Shown piece after piece: positions 55,377 to 63,851 of a stretch of DNA of 64,000 bases. The notes under the pieces were generated by a model. The model saw nothing but the letters and a program-made list of their open reading frames with translations. It did no database searches and was not told where the DNA came from. The position numbers and the translations under genes are program-made. How positions within the stretch are numbered: position 1 is the first letter of the stretch; each line of letters starts with the position of its first letter. Source of the DNA: Pelosinus sp. UFO1 (GTDB taxonomy: Bacteria > Bacillota > Negativicutes > DSM-13327); assembly GCF_000725345.1 (NCBI RefSeq), contig NZ_CP008852.1, forward strand, positions 3,278,001 through 3,342,000. Direction: 5' to 3'.

Positions 55377-56393
55377 CTATACTCTAGCTACCATATCCCC
55401 ATGTTCCTCTTTGCTCTTTTTTATAAATGCTTTTACTTCATCTGCTGTCGGCATTGCTTCTGAACAACTATGACTTGCTACTAACATAGCGGCTGAAGCA
55501 CTACCAAATTCCAAGCAATCTATCATATCCCAACCTTCAAGTAATCCATAAATAAAGGCTGATCCATACGCATCACCTCCACCAAAGGACTTAAGAAGTT
55601 TCACTGGGAAAGGCTTAATATTGTATTTTTTCCCATCTGTAGTATATGCTGTTGAGCCATCTCTTCCATGTTTGATTACTACTATTTTATTTCCATAGGA
55701 GAGCCATCTTTCAGCTGTCTCTTCATCACTACTATTCGTGGTTGCTAGGCCTTGCATCAAGTCGAATTCTTCTCGTGATCCTATTACCAGATCACTACTC
55801 TTGCCAACTATAGAATAATAAACTGCAATTTCATCCTTATTAAGCCAAGAATATCCGCGATAATCAATATCAAAAATAACTATCGTATTGTGTTTCTTTG
55901 CGTATTCCAAAGCTTTTAAGGTTGCCTCTCTTGAAGGACTTTTTGACAGTGCTGTACCAGAAATAACAATTGCTTTTGTATTTTTAATATACTCCTCACT
56001 AATCTCATTAACTTCTAAGCTTAAATCAGCAACATCATTTCTGTACATCAAAATACTACTTTCTGTTGGACTAAATATTTCTGTAAAAGTAAGACCTAAA
56101 GATTCACCATTTTGGGCTTCATAGATTTGTGAGGTATCAATTCCTTCTTTTGTAAAATAGTTAATAATAAATTCACCAAATCTATCTTTTGATATCTTTC
56201 CAATAAACCCTACCTTCTTGCCTAGTCTAGCTAAACCAACTGCTATATTAGCTGGAGATCCGCCTACATATTTTTTAAAAGTTGTACTTTCAGCAAGTGT
56301 CATATTAATATCCACAGGATTAAAATCAATTGCAGCTCTTCCTAGAGGCACAACATCAAATTTTCGGCTGCTATCAAATCCAATATATTTCAT
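55377..56393 (-). CDS. iolC: 5-Dehydro-2-deoxygluconokinase IolC
   Basis: A 338-residue PfkB-family kinase that phosphorylates 5-dehydro-2-deoxygluconate at O6. It has the N-terminal GGSPANIAVGLARLG, the FDIDYRGYSWL typical of IolC, and the catalytic Asp274 in FGGGDAYGSAFIYG. It has the single-kinase length, not the kinase-aldolase fusion seen in some bacteria, and no separate DKGP aldolase (iolJ) is in the window. AGGAGG precedes the ATG. It follows the iron alcohol dehydrogenase gene by 68 bases. Confidence 0.94.
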   Translation of the reverse strand: MKYIGFDSSRKFDVVPLGRAAIDFNPVDINMTLAESTTFKKYVGGSPANIAVGLARLGKKVGFIGKISKDRFGEFIINYFTKEGIDTSQIYEAQNGESLGLTFTEIFSPTESSILMYRNDVADLSLEVNEISEEYIKNTKAIVISGTALSKSPSREATLKALEYAKKHNTIVIFDIDYRGYSWLNKDEIAVYYSIVGKSSDLVIGSREEFDLMQGLATTNSSDEETAERWLSYGNKIVVIKHGRDGSTAYTTDGKKYNIKPFPVKLLKSFGGGDAYGSAFIYGLLEGWDMIDCLEFGSASAAMLVASHSCSEAMPTADEVKAFIKKSKEEHGDMVARV

Positions 56394-56461
56394 TTTATCC
56401 TCCTATATTTCTGCTTTGCCATAAAATAAGCACTTACTACTATTAATAACTATGACTAAAT

Positions 56462-57628
56462 CTAAAGTGTTACCGGCTCCCATAATCCCTTATATATATT
56501 TATTATGTCTTCATTGCTTATATCTTTTATTGTATTTTGTGGACTGCCACTCTTTAAAGCATCTTCTGCCATCTTTTCTAAATTTTCAAAGAATTTTACT
56601 TTATCAATCCCCAACTGTGCTAATGTTTCAATCTGTAAATCATTACATAATTGATTTACTGCAGAGATAAACGCTTGCCCACCTTGTATATTACTCATAC
56701 CATTTTCATAAACTCCTATTGTCTTTGCTAAATCACAAAATCGTTCTGGCGTTCCACTTAAAGCAAATTTCAAACAACCAAAAAGTAAGATTGCATTAGA
56801 CAACCCATGTGGTACATGAAAAAGTGCCCCTATTGGTCTACTCATTCCATGCACTACGGTTACAGAGGAATTATTAAAAGCGATCCCAGCTTCTAGTGCA
56901 GCTATTGACATTTCTTTTCTTGCGTTAATATCCCTGCCATTTTTATAAGCTTTCAACAGATTCTTGAAGACTCTTTTAATTGCCGAAAGTGCAAAGGTAT
57001 CTGACATAGGTTGGGATTTCTTAGATGTATATGCTTCTATGGCATGAGTCAAAGCATCAATACCAGTCGCCGCCGTAACTTTGGGTGGAGAGGTAAGGGT
57101 TAATCCTGGATCTACAATGGCCAATGTAGGTAATAAAGACGCTCCTTTTAAAAGCATTTTAACCTCGGTCTTAATGTCAGATATGATTGTGTATTGAGTT
57201 GCCTCCGAACCAGTCCCAGCTGTCGTCGGTATCGCAATTAAAGTAGGCAAAAGAGCAGAAATTTCTTTTCCCATATAGTCAGCTAATGTACCTGCGTTTG
57301 TTAACATTACTCCAATTGCTTTCATCGTATCAATTGGACTGCCCCCACCTATTGCTATCAAAAAATCGCAGTGATTGTCTCGATAGCTTTTGACTCCCTG
57401 ATAGACCATTTGATCTGTAGGCTCACTATTGATTTCTGCAAACACCTGATATTTAATATTTTGTTCATCCAAAATGTTGATTAATTTCTGAACGTTTCCA
57501 ATCGAAACCATAATTTGATCTGTAACAATAAGTGCTTTTTCCCCAGATCTTTTTAAATAGGAAGCCGATCTTTCTAATGCCTCTTCCCCCGCAATAATGG
57601 TGCGAGGAGTTAAAAATACATTTGCCAC
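56462..57628 (-). CDS. Iron-containing alcohol dehydrogenase, candidate malonate semialdehyde reductase
   Basis: A ~388-residue group III (Fe-ADH) dehydrogenase. The NAD site is GGGSPIDTMKAIG, followed by PTTAGTGSE. The metal site includes DALTHAIEAYTS and HGMSRPIGALFHVPHGLSNA. AAGAGG lies 9 bases before a GTG at 57628, which I prefer; an earlier GTG at 57670 and ATGs at 57637/57634 are also possible. It heads the iolCBED genes with a short gap, so a product of inositol breakdown is its likely substrate. Reduction of malonate semialdehyde to 3-hydroxypropionate would fit the downstream genes. General alcohol or aldehyde activity is the alternative. Confidence 0.82.
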   Translation of the reverse strand: MANVFLTPRTIIAGEEALERSASYLKRSGEKALIVTDQIMVSIGNVQKLINILDEQNIKYQVFAEINSEPTDQMVYQGVKSYRDNHCDFLIAIGGGSPIDTMKAIGVMLTNAGTLADYMGKEISALLPTLIAIPTTAGTGSEATQYTIISDIKTEVKMLLKGASLLPTLAIVDPGLTLTSPPKVTAATGIDALTHAIEAYTSKKSQPMSDTFALSAIKRVFKNLLKAYKNGRDINARKEMSIAALEAGIAFNNSSVTVVHGMSRPIGALFHVPHGLSNAILLFGCLKFALSGTPERFCDLAKTIGVYENGMSNIQGGQAFISAVNQLCNDLQIETLAQLGIDKVKFFENLEKMAEDALKSGSPQNTIKDISNEDIINIYKGLWEPVTL

Positions 57629-58019
57629 AACCATCATCCTCTTTTGTACATTTTTGATGTTTATTGTCACTTCATCCTATCTAAATGGTTATGTTATGAT
57701 AATATTTTTGCTTTGTTTTTATCATTTTATAGTTATATTCTAATTCATACAAGAAGTAATTGCAATATTAAAATTACCATTCTTTTCAAATATTTATAAA
57801 CCTATACTCTTCCAATACACCCAGTTAGTTGCCACCTAGATATTTCTTAAAGAACGCGGTAAACATCATATTTCTTTAGAAATTAAGATTTCTTGAACCA
57901 CAAAAACACAAATGATTTTATCGCATTCCCTTGTGGGACGCACTAGCGACATTGAGTCTTTGTGGTTCATCCTTTTTCATCTATCTCCGATTATATAGAA
58001 AACCAAGATATAAATTAAC
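57629..58019. other. Intergenic region with a branched hairpin between crotonase and alcohol dehydrogenase genes
   Basis: No gene in these 391 bases. TGAACCACAAA (57894-57904) pairs perfectly with TTTGTGGTTCA (57959-57969), enclosing a smaller TCCC-TTGT-GGGA stem. It lies just after the crotonase stop on the minus strand, so it may end the CoA operon, though no T run is seen. Similar CCACAAAG-type palindromes are common dispersed repeats in bacteria. The promoter of the alcohol dehydrogenase/iol operon should lie at 57670-57800. Confidence 0.5.
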
Positions 58020-58805
58020 TTATTTCCCAGTAAAACTAGGTTTACGCTTTTCAATAAAAGCAGTCATTCCTTCTTTTTGATCATCCGTTGCAAAACACAG
58101 GCCAAAAACTTCGGCTTCGTAGGCTACACCAGATTTAAGATCAACATCAAGACCTTCATTGACTGCTGCTTTACAAACTTGAACAGCAATCGGCGCCCTA
58201 GATATAATTTTTTGCGCCATCATCGTAGTTACATTTATAAGTTCCTCAGCAGACACTACTTTATTCGCAAGCCCAATACGATAGGCTTCAGCTGCATCAA
58301 CCATATCACCTGTGAAAAGCAATTCTTTCGCTCGCCCTTTGCCTACCAGCCTCGCTAATCGCTGCGTTCCACCAAATCCAGGTGGTATGCCTAATGACAC
58401 TTCAGGTTGACCAAACTTAGCTTTTTCAGAAAGGATACGAATATCGCAGGCCATAGCTAATTCACAGCCACCACCGAGGGCAAAGCCATTCACAGCAGCA
58501 ATAACTGGCTTTGGCAAATTTTCAATTTTATTGAATACTGCTTGTGCCATTTTTGCCCAATTTCTTCCTTCGATAGCCGACATTGATTGCATTTCAGTAA
58601 TATCTGCACCAGCTACAAAAGATTTTTCACCACTGCCAGTAATAACAACTACTTTCACTTCATTATTCTGGGCTAATGCATCAAATATACAATCCAGATC
58701 ACGCACTGTAGCGGCATTTAGTGCATTTAACGATTTGGGACGATTAATCGTTACAAATCCAATCCCTTCTTCAATTTTTAATAATAAATTCTCATACTCA
58801 CGCAT
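58020..58805 (-). CDS. Enoyl-CoA hydratase/crotonase, candidate 3-hydroxypropionyl-CoA dehydratase
   Basis: A 261-residue crotonase. Both catalytic glutamates are present: E115 in LGGGCELAM and E135 in FGQPEVSLGIPPGFGGTQ. The oxyanion-hole segment is SFVAGADI. I chose the ATG at 58805 with GAGG 8 bases away. It is the last gene after CoA-transferase, acyl-CoA dehydrogenase, etfB and etfA. With these it could hydrate/dehydrate 3-hydroxypropionyl-CoA and acrylyl-CoA, or crotonyl-CoA in a butyrate route. The sequence does not settle chain length. Confidence 0.88.
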   Translation of the reverse strand: MREYENLLLKIEEGIGFVTINRPKSLNALNAATVRDLDCIFDALAQNNEVKVVVITGSGEKSFVAGADITEMQSMSAIEGRNWAKMAQAVFNKIENLPKPVIAAVNGFALGGGCELAMACDIRILSEKAKFGQPEVSLGIPPGFGGTQRLARLVGKGRAKELLFTGDMVDAAEAYRIGLANKVVSAEELINVTTMMAQKIISRAPIAVQVCKAAVNEGLDVDLKSGVAYEAEVFGLCFATDDQKEGMTAFIEKRKPSFTGK

Positions 58806-58846
58806 AATATCCACCTCTTCTTTTCTTTTACAATGCTGGCAAAACC

Positions 58847-60043
58847 TTAACTTGCTTTTAGTTTCTTAAATTCCGCAGTCAAAAGGGGAAGTACTTCCAT
58901 AACATCACCAACTATACCATAATCTGCCATCTTAAATATAGGTGCATCGGGATCTTTATTGATCGCAATAATGAGATCAGAAGATGACATTCCTGCCAAA
59001 TGTTGAATTGCACCAGAAATACCACAAGCAAAATAAATCTTTGGTCCTACGGTTTTTCCCGTCTGTCCTACCTGATGCAATGCTGGCTTCCAGCCAGCAT
59101 CCACAGCAGCGCGCGATGCCCCCACAGATCCTCCAAGTACGTTAGCTAAATCTTCCACTAGGGAGAAGTTTTCAGGCTTACACAATCCTCGACCGCCAGA
59201 TACGATAATCTCAGCTTCTTCTAATTTGCAAGAAACAGTGCAAACACGAATAATATCAACAAGCCTAGTGCGAATATCTTCTGCTTTCACCTTACTGGAC
59301 ACGCAAATAATTTCTCCACTCTGATTACCATCTAATGCTGGTTTCTTAAATACAGATGGACGAATAGTGCCCATCTGGGGCCTATGTTCAGGACAAAGAA
59401 TCGTCGCCATAATATTACCGCCAAAAGCGGGGCGAGTCCAAGTAACAAGTCCAGTATCCTCATCAATACCAAGTCCAGTACAATCAGCTGTCAATCCCGT
59501 ACCAACTCGACAGGCTACACGTGGCCCAAGATCTCGTCCGTTATTCGTCGCACCTACAAGAATAACCGACGGCTTATACTGTTGAATTAGATCAACTACA
59601 GTAGCAGTATACCCATCCGTATTGTAATGTTCTAATTCCACGGCTTCTACTAAGTACAGTTGATCTGCGCCTGAAGCGAAAACATCTTTCGCCAAATCTT
59701 TTACATTATTGCCAATAAGAACACCTGACAGTTTCTGCCCCATAGCATCCGCTAACTTACGCCCTTCGCCAAGCAATTCTAGGCCAACGTTGCGTAACTT
59801 ACCCTCTACAGTCTCTAGATAAACCCAAACATCCTTGTATTCACTTTTATCTATAGACACGTCTTTAACTTCTACCTCTTTACTAATTGCCTCCACAGGA
59901 CAAGATTCAACGCACGCACCGCAAACAGTACAGGCTTCTGTTATATATGCTTTCTCGTCTTGCATCTGAATTGCACTAAATGGGCACGCAGAAATACAAA
60001 CACCGCAAGCAATACATGCTTCTTTTATTACTTTTACCCCCAT
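58847..60043 (-). CDS. etfA: Electron transfer flavoprotein alpha subunit with N-terminal ferredoxin domain
   Basis: A 398-residue EtfA. The first ~55 residues carry two complete CxxCxxCxxxCP sets (C10, C13, C16, C20 and C38, C41, C44, C48) for two [4Fe-4S] clusters, as in CarE of Acetobacterium. A linker leads to the ETF alpha N-domain (from ~70) and the FAD-binding C-terminal domain with GASRAAVDAGW, QVGQTGKTVGPKIY and GISGAIQHLAGM. It pairs with EtfB encoded 18 bases upstream and the acyl-CoA dehydrogenase. The extra clusters suggest electron exchange with ferredoxin or flavin-based bifurcation. Confidence 0.93.
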   Translation of the reverse strand: MGVKVIKEACIACGVCISACPFSAIQMQDEKAYITEACTVCGACVESCPVEAISKEVEVKDVSIDKSEYKDVWVYLETVEGKLRNVGLELLGEGRKLADAMGQKLSGVLIGNNVKDLAKDVFASGADQLYLVEAVELEHYNTDGYTATVVDLIQQYKPSVILVGATNNGRDLGPRVACRVGTGLTADCTGLGIDEDTGLVTWTRPAFGGNIMATILCPEHRPQMGTIRPSVFKKPALDGNQSGEIICVSSKVKAEDIRTRLVDIIRVCTVSCKLEEAEIIVSGGRGLCKPENFSLVEDLANVLGGSVGASRAAVDAGWKPALHQVGQTGKTVGPKIYFACGISGAIQHLAGMSSSDLIIAINKDPDAPIFKMADYGIVGDVMEVLPLLTAEFKKLKAS

Positions 60044-60061
60044 TATTCAACTTTCTCCCCT

Positions 60062-60847
60062 TTACACAATTTTTGCATCAGATAATCTTTTTATTAATTC
60101 AGCAACTGCTTCTCGTGCTGTCTCTTTGTGAATCACTACACCATGAGTACGCTGTGGTGGCGTAAAGATCCTGCGAACTTGAGTCGGCGACCCCTTTAAT
60201 CCAAGTTTTTGTTCATTCACATCAAGATCAGCTGCTGTCCATACCAAAATCTCTGTACGATTGGCTTTCATCGTCCCTTTAATACTAGGAAGGCGAGGCT
60301 CATTCATTGATTTTACTACCGAAATAACTACTGGCAACTTCACATCAATAATTTCATACCCCTCTTCCTGTTCACGTTCTACACGAACAGTATCACCATC
60401 TGCATCAATCTTGGCAGCATAGGTGATTTGAGAGATACCTAGATGCTCCGCCATTTCTGGTCCTACTTGAGCAGTATCGCCATCAATGGCTTGTTTACCG
60501 CAAAAGATGATATCATAATTACCAATTTTTTGTACAGCTGCCGCTAATGTATAGCTAGTAGCTAAGGTATCAGCTCCACCAAAGGCACGATCACTAATGA
60601 GAATCGCAGTATCAGCCCCCATTGCAAGGCATTCTTTCAACGCATCTTTGGCTTGTGGCGGTCCCATAGAAATAACAGTAACCTTACCACCATGTTTATC
60701 TTTTAACTGCAATGCTGCTTCCATTGCATTTTTATCAAAAGGATTTACAATGCTTGGCACACCTTGACGAATTAGAGTATTTGTGACTGGATCAATCTTT
60801 ACTTCCGTAGTATCAGGCACTTGCTTGACACAAACAACGATTTTCAT
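60062..60847 (-). CDS. etfB: Electron transfer flavoprotein beta subunit
   Basis: A 261-residue EtfB with the family blocks MKIVVCVKQVPDTTEVKID, NPFDKNAMEAALQLKD, SMGPPQAKDALKECLAMGAD, IFCGKQAIDGDTAQVGPE and LPSIKGTMKA. In bifurcating ETFs this subunit carries the extra FAD that reacts with NADH; the string DGDTAQVGPE is shared by both bifurcating and ordinary EtfB. It is in an operon with the acyl-CoA dehydrogenase upstream and etfA downstream. Confidence 0.93.
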   Translation of the reverse strand: MKIVVCVKQVPDTTEVKIDPVTNTLIRQGVPSIVNPFDKNAMEAALQLKDKHGGKVTVISMGPPQAKDALKECLAMGADTAILISDRAFGGADTLATSYTLAAAVQKIGNYDIIFCGKQAIDGDTAQVGPEMAEHLGISQITYAAKIDADGDTVRVEREQEEGYEIIDVKLPVVISVVKSMNEPRLPSIKGTMKANRTEILVWTAADLDVNEQKLGLKGSPTQVRRIFTPPQRTHGVVIHKETAREAVAELIKRLSDAKIV

Positions 60848-60891
60848 TTTATTCCTCCTATTTTATTGATAAAATACTCTCAAGAAGGTAA

Positions 60892-60948
60892 GCACAATGT
60901 CTAGTACTAAAGATTAATGCTCTATATGTAGCTTTTGAAACATTGTGC
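60892..60948 (-). repeat. Intercistronic hairpin between the acyl-CoA dehydrogenase and etfB genes
   Basis: GCACAATGT (60892-60900) pairs perfectly with ACATTGTGC (60940-60948), and the flanking AAGAAGG/CCTTTCTT extends the stem imperfectly. There is no T run for minus-strand transcripts. It may set mRNA segment stability. Confidence 0.5.
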
Positions 60949-60980
60949 CCCTTTCTTATTTTCAAGCAACAGATTAGAAA

Positions 60981-62120
60981 TTACCGTAAAACGGCCCCAG
61001 AGATAACCATACGCTGTACTTCATTCGTCCCTTCATAAATTTGAGTAATTTTGGCATCTCGCATCATACGTTCAACAGGATATTCACGTGAAAAGCCATA
61101 ACCGCCAAAAATTTGGACAGCTTCTGTCGTCACTGCCATAGCTGCATCAGAAGCAACCAGTTTTGCCATAGCAGCTTCCTTGGAGTAAGGAAGTTCATGA
61201 GATTTATGATATGCCGCCTTATATGTCAAGAGTCTTGCTGCTTCCACTTTTGCTGCCATATCCGCAATCTTAAAGGCAATCGCTTGATTGTTAGCAATTG
61301 GTTTACCAAATTGTATCCGCGCTTTTGAATATTGTATGGCTTGCTCAAGAGCACCTTGAGCAATACCAACCGCTTGTGACGCTACACCAATCCGGCCGCC
61401 ATCCAGAGAAGTCATGGCAATTTTGAAGCCACCGCCTTCTTTACCAAGTAAATTTTCGGCAGGAACGCGACAATTCTCCATAATAACTTCCCGTTGTACG
61501 GAAGAACGAATTCCCATTTTCACTTCTTTTTTTCCAAAACTAAGTCCAGGAGTACCTTTTTCCACAATAAAAGCACTCAGTCCTTTTAGGCCAGCAGTTT
61601 TGTCCGTAGAAGCAAAGATTACTTCAATTTCAGCTTCTCCGCCATTGGTATTAAAAATCTTAGAACCATTGAGAATATAACTGTCTCCATCCCTAACTGC
61701 CACTGTAGTTGCCGCTGCAGCATCGGTACCTGCATTTGGTTCAGTTAAACCAAATGCTCCTAATTTTGTTCCTTCAGCCAATGCCCTTAAATATTTCTGT
61801 TTTTGTTCTTCTGTCCCATACTTAAAGATTGGCCAAGAAGCAAGAGATACATGGACAGAAAGTCCAATACCAGTCGATGCACATACCCGAGAAATCTCTT
61901 CTACTGCAATCGAGTAACTTAGAAAATCACTTCCTGCCCCGCCATATTCTTCAGGGTAAGGTAAACCTAAAATTCCTAACTCTCCCATTTGATCAAAAAT
62001 ATCACGAGGAAAATATTCCTTTTCATCTCTTTCAGCAGCAGTCGGAGCCACCGATTTTTCAGCAAATGCCCGTACCATTTTGCGAATATCTTCTTGTTCT
62101 TGCGTTAATACAAAATTCAT
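60981..62120 (-). CDS. Short-chain acyl-CoA dehydrogenase, candidate acrylyl-CoA reductase
   Basis: A 379-residue FAD-dependent acyl-CoA dehydrogenase of the Bcd/AcrC/CarC class. Key strings: [17 protein letters not shown] (flavin and substrate loop), [20 protein letters not shown] and the catalytic Glu363 in [10 protein letters not shown]. With EtfAB encoded just downstream it would work in the reducing direction, acrylyl-CoA to propionyl-CoA in the route proposed here; crotonyl-CoA or caffeyl-CoA are the alternatives. AGGAGG precedes the ATG. Confidence 0.9.
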   Translation of the reverse strand: MNFVLTQEQEDIRKMVRAFAEKSVAPTAAERDEKEYFPRDIFDQMGELGILGLPYPEEYGGAGSDFLSYSIAVEEISRVCASTGIGLSVHVSLASWPIFKYGTEEQKQKYLRALAEGTKLGAFGLTEPNAGTDAAAATTVAVRDGDSYILNGSKIFNTNGGEAEIEVIFASTDKTAGLKGLSAFIVEKGTPGLSFGKKEVKMGIRSSVQREVIMENCRVPAENLLGKEGGGFKIAMTSLDGGRIGVASQAVGIAQGALEQAIQYSKARIQFGKPIANNQAIAFKIADMAAKVEAARLLTYKAAYHKSHELPYSKEAAMAKLVASDAAMAVTTEAVQIFGGYGFSREYPVERMMRDAKITQIYEGTNEVQRMVISGAVLR

Positions 62121-62164
62121 AAATAATTCCTCCTAAATTTTTAACCCCTATAGGGCAATTTTTA

Positions 62165-63736
62165 TCATTTTCCACACCTTGACAACATTTCGCTAAGTCC
62201 CATCTTTTCTTCTTTAAAAATACGAGCATCCATCATTTTAAGATCAGTAGCAATAATTGGCTTAAAATCCATAAGTGCTAAAATATCTTTATCCATATCT
62301 ATCCCTGGAGCAATTTCTGTTAATACCATGCCTTCCGCTGTCAGGCGAAATACAGCACGTTCGGTAATATACATGACAGATTGATGATTATCTTGTGCAT
62401 ATTTGCCACTAAAAGTAATTTGTTCAACATGTTCCAAAAATTTCTTATTACGTCCTTCTATGATGATATGTAATTTACCGTCAGCAATCCTTATTTTCAA
62501 CCCTCCAGCCATAAAAGTTCCAAGAAAGATAACATCTTTTGTATTCTGCGTAATGTTGATAAACCCGCCACAACCAGCTACGCAACCCTTAAATTTACTT
62601 ACATTTATGTTGCCATGTTTATCCGTTTCCGCTAGCCCTAGAAAAGCCAAATCAAGACCACCGCCATCATAAAAGTCAAACTGATAAGGTTGATCCAAGA
62701 TGGCCTCGGCATTACTAGAAGCTCCGAAGTTTAAACTTCCAGCAGGAATTCCTCCTACGGGACCAGCTTCAACAGTAAGCGTCATAATGTCCCCCATGCC
62801 TTCTTCATTGGCTACCATCGCTACCCCCTCAGGGACACCAATGCCAAGATTCACAATAGCATTAGGAATCAATTCCATAGCAGCACGACGAGCGATAATC
62901 TTGCGTTCATCTAATGCCATGACACAATGACTCGACAAAGATGATAGCTTTACTGCTCCTGAGTAGGCAGGATTATACTGTTCTGAATAAGTCTGCATAT
63001 GATTAGATGGTTCCGAAACAACAATATAATCAACAATAATTCCCGGAACTTTTACATTCATGGGATGTAAACTTCCAGATTTAACAATACGCTCTACTTG
63101 CACTATGACAATACCTCCAGAATTCTTGGCAGCTTGTGCGATTGAAAGAATTTCCAGTGAAACAGACTCCTTTTCAATGGAGATATTGCCATTCTCATCT
63201 GCAGAGGTACCACGAATTAAAGCAACATCGATTGGAAATGGCTTATACCAAAGCCACTCCTCACCACCTAGTTGTATAATTTCCACAAGATCCTGTGTGG
63301 TTTTTTTGTTAAGTTTCCCCCCTTCTACTCTCGGATCAACGAAGGTGTTTAAACCAACCTTTGTTATAACACCCGGTTTTTTTCCGGCAATGTTACGAAA
63401 CCAATGTGTAAGCGTTCCTTGAGGAAAATTATAAGCCTCAATTTTCTCCTCTACGGCTAAATTACTTAACTTTGGTGCCATTTTAAAATGTCCGCCAACT
63501 ACTCGTTTTATCATATGTGCATGACCAAAATGATTGGCTCCGCAATTCTTTCCATCACCTTGCCCTGCACAATATACCAGTGTTAAATGATTTGGTTTGC
63601 CTTCCCTAAGAAATCTTTCTTCCAAAGCAGCAGTCAAGGCTTCGGGATTTGCACTACCAACAAAACCACTGGTAGCAATAGTGGTAGTATCTTTAATCAG
63701 ACTAGCCGCTTCTACGGCAGTAATGATCTTAACCAT
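62165..63736 (-). CDS. Propionate-type CoA-transferase (fused alpha-beta)
   Basis: A 523-residue class I CoA-transferase with both halves in one chain. It matches Clostridium propionicum Pct along its length: SGFVGSANPEAL, KPGVITKVGLNTFVDPR, ALIRGTSADENGNIS, the catalytic Glu323 in TVEAGPVGGIPAGS, and GCGGFINITQNT. In the family it moves CoA between acetyl-CoA or propionyl-CoA and acids such as lactate, acrylate or 3-hydroxypropionate. I chose the ATG at 63736 behind AGGGAGGGG. It heads the acyl-CoA dehydrogenase-etfB-etfA-crotonase genes. Confidence 0.9.
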   Translation of the reverse strand: MVKIITAVEAASLIKDTTTIATSGFVGSANPEALTAALEERFLREGKPNHLTLVYCAGQGDGKNCGANHFGHAHMIKRVVGGHFKMAPKLSNLAVEEKIEAYNFPQGTLTHWFRNIAGKKPGVITKVGLNTFVDPRVEGGKLNKKTTQDLVEIIQLGGEEWLWYKPFPIDVALIRGTSADENGNISIEKESVSLEILSIAQAAKNSGGIVIVQVERIVKSGSLHPMNVKVPGIIVDYIVVSEPSNHMQTYSEQYNPAYSGAVKLSSLSSHCVMALDERKIIARRAAMELIPNAIVNLGIGVPEGVAMVANEEGMGDIMTLTVEAGPVGGIPAGSLNFGASSNAEAILDQPYQFDFYDGGGLDLAFLGLAETDKHGNINVSKFKGCVAGCGGFINITQNTKDVIFLGTFMAGGLKIRIADGKLHIIIEGRNKKFLEHVEQITFSGKYAQDNHQSVMYITERAVFRLTAEGMVLTEIAPGIDMDKDILALMDFKPIIATDLKMMDARIFKEEKMGLSEMLSRCGK

Positions 63737-63851
63737 AATACCCCTCCCTATAAAAGTCATTACAAAATGATTATCACCATGATTTCATTTGCAATTTTCA
63801 ATCTATTTTAGAACTAGCCAAATTTATAAGAATAATAGCTAGTCGTGAACT

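Noticed and set aside
58020-63736. Read the crotonase-etf-acyl-CoA dehydrogenase genes as a butyrate operon
   Set aside because: No thiolase or 3-hydroxybutyryl-CoA dehydrogenase accompanies them, and a propionate-type CoA-transferase and the iol genes do; butyrate is kept only as an alternative.
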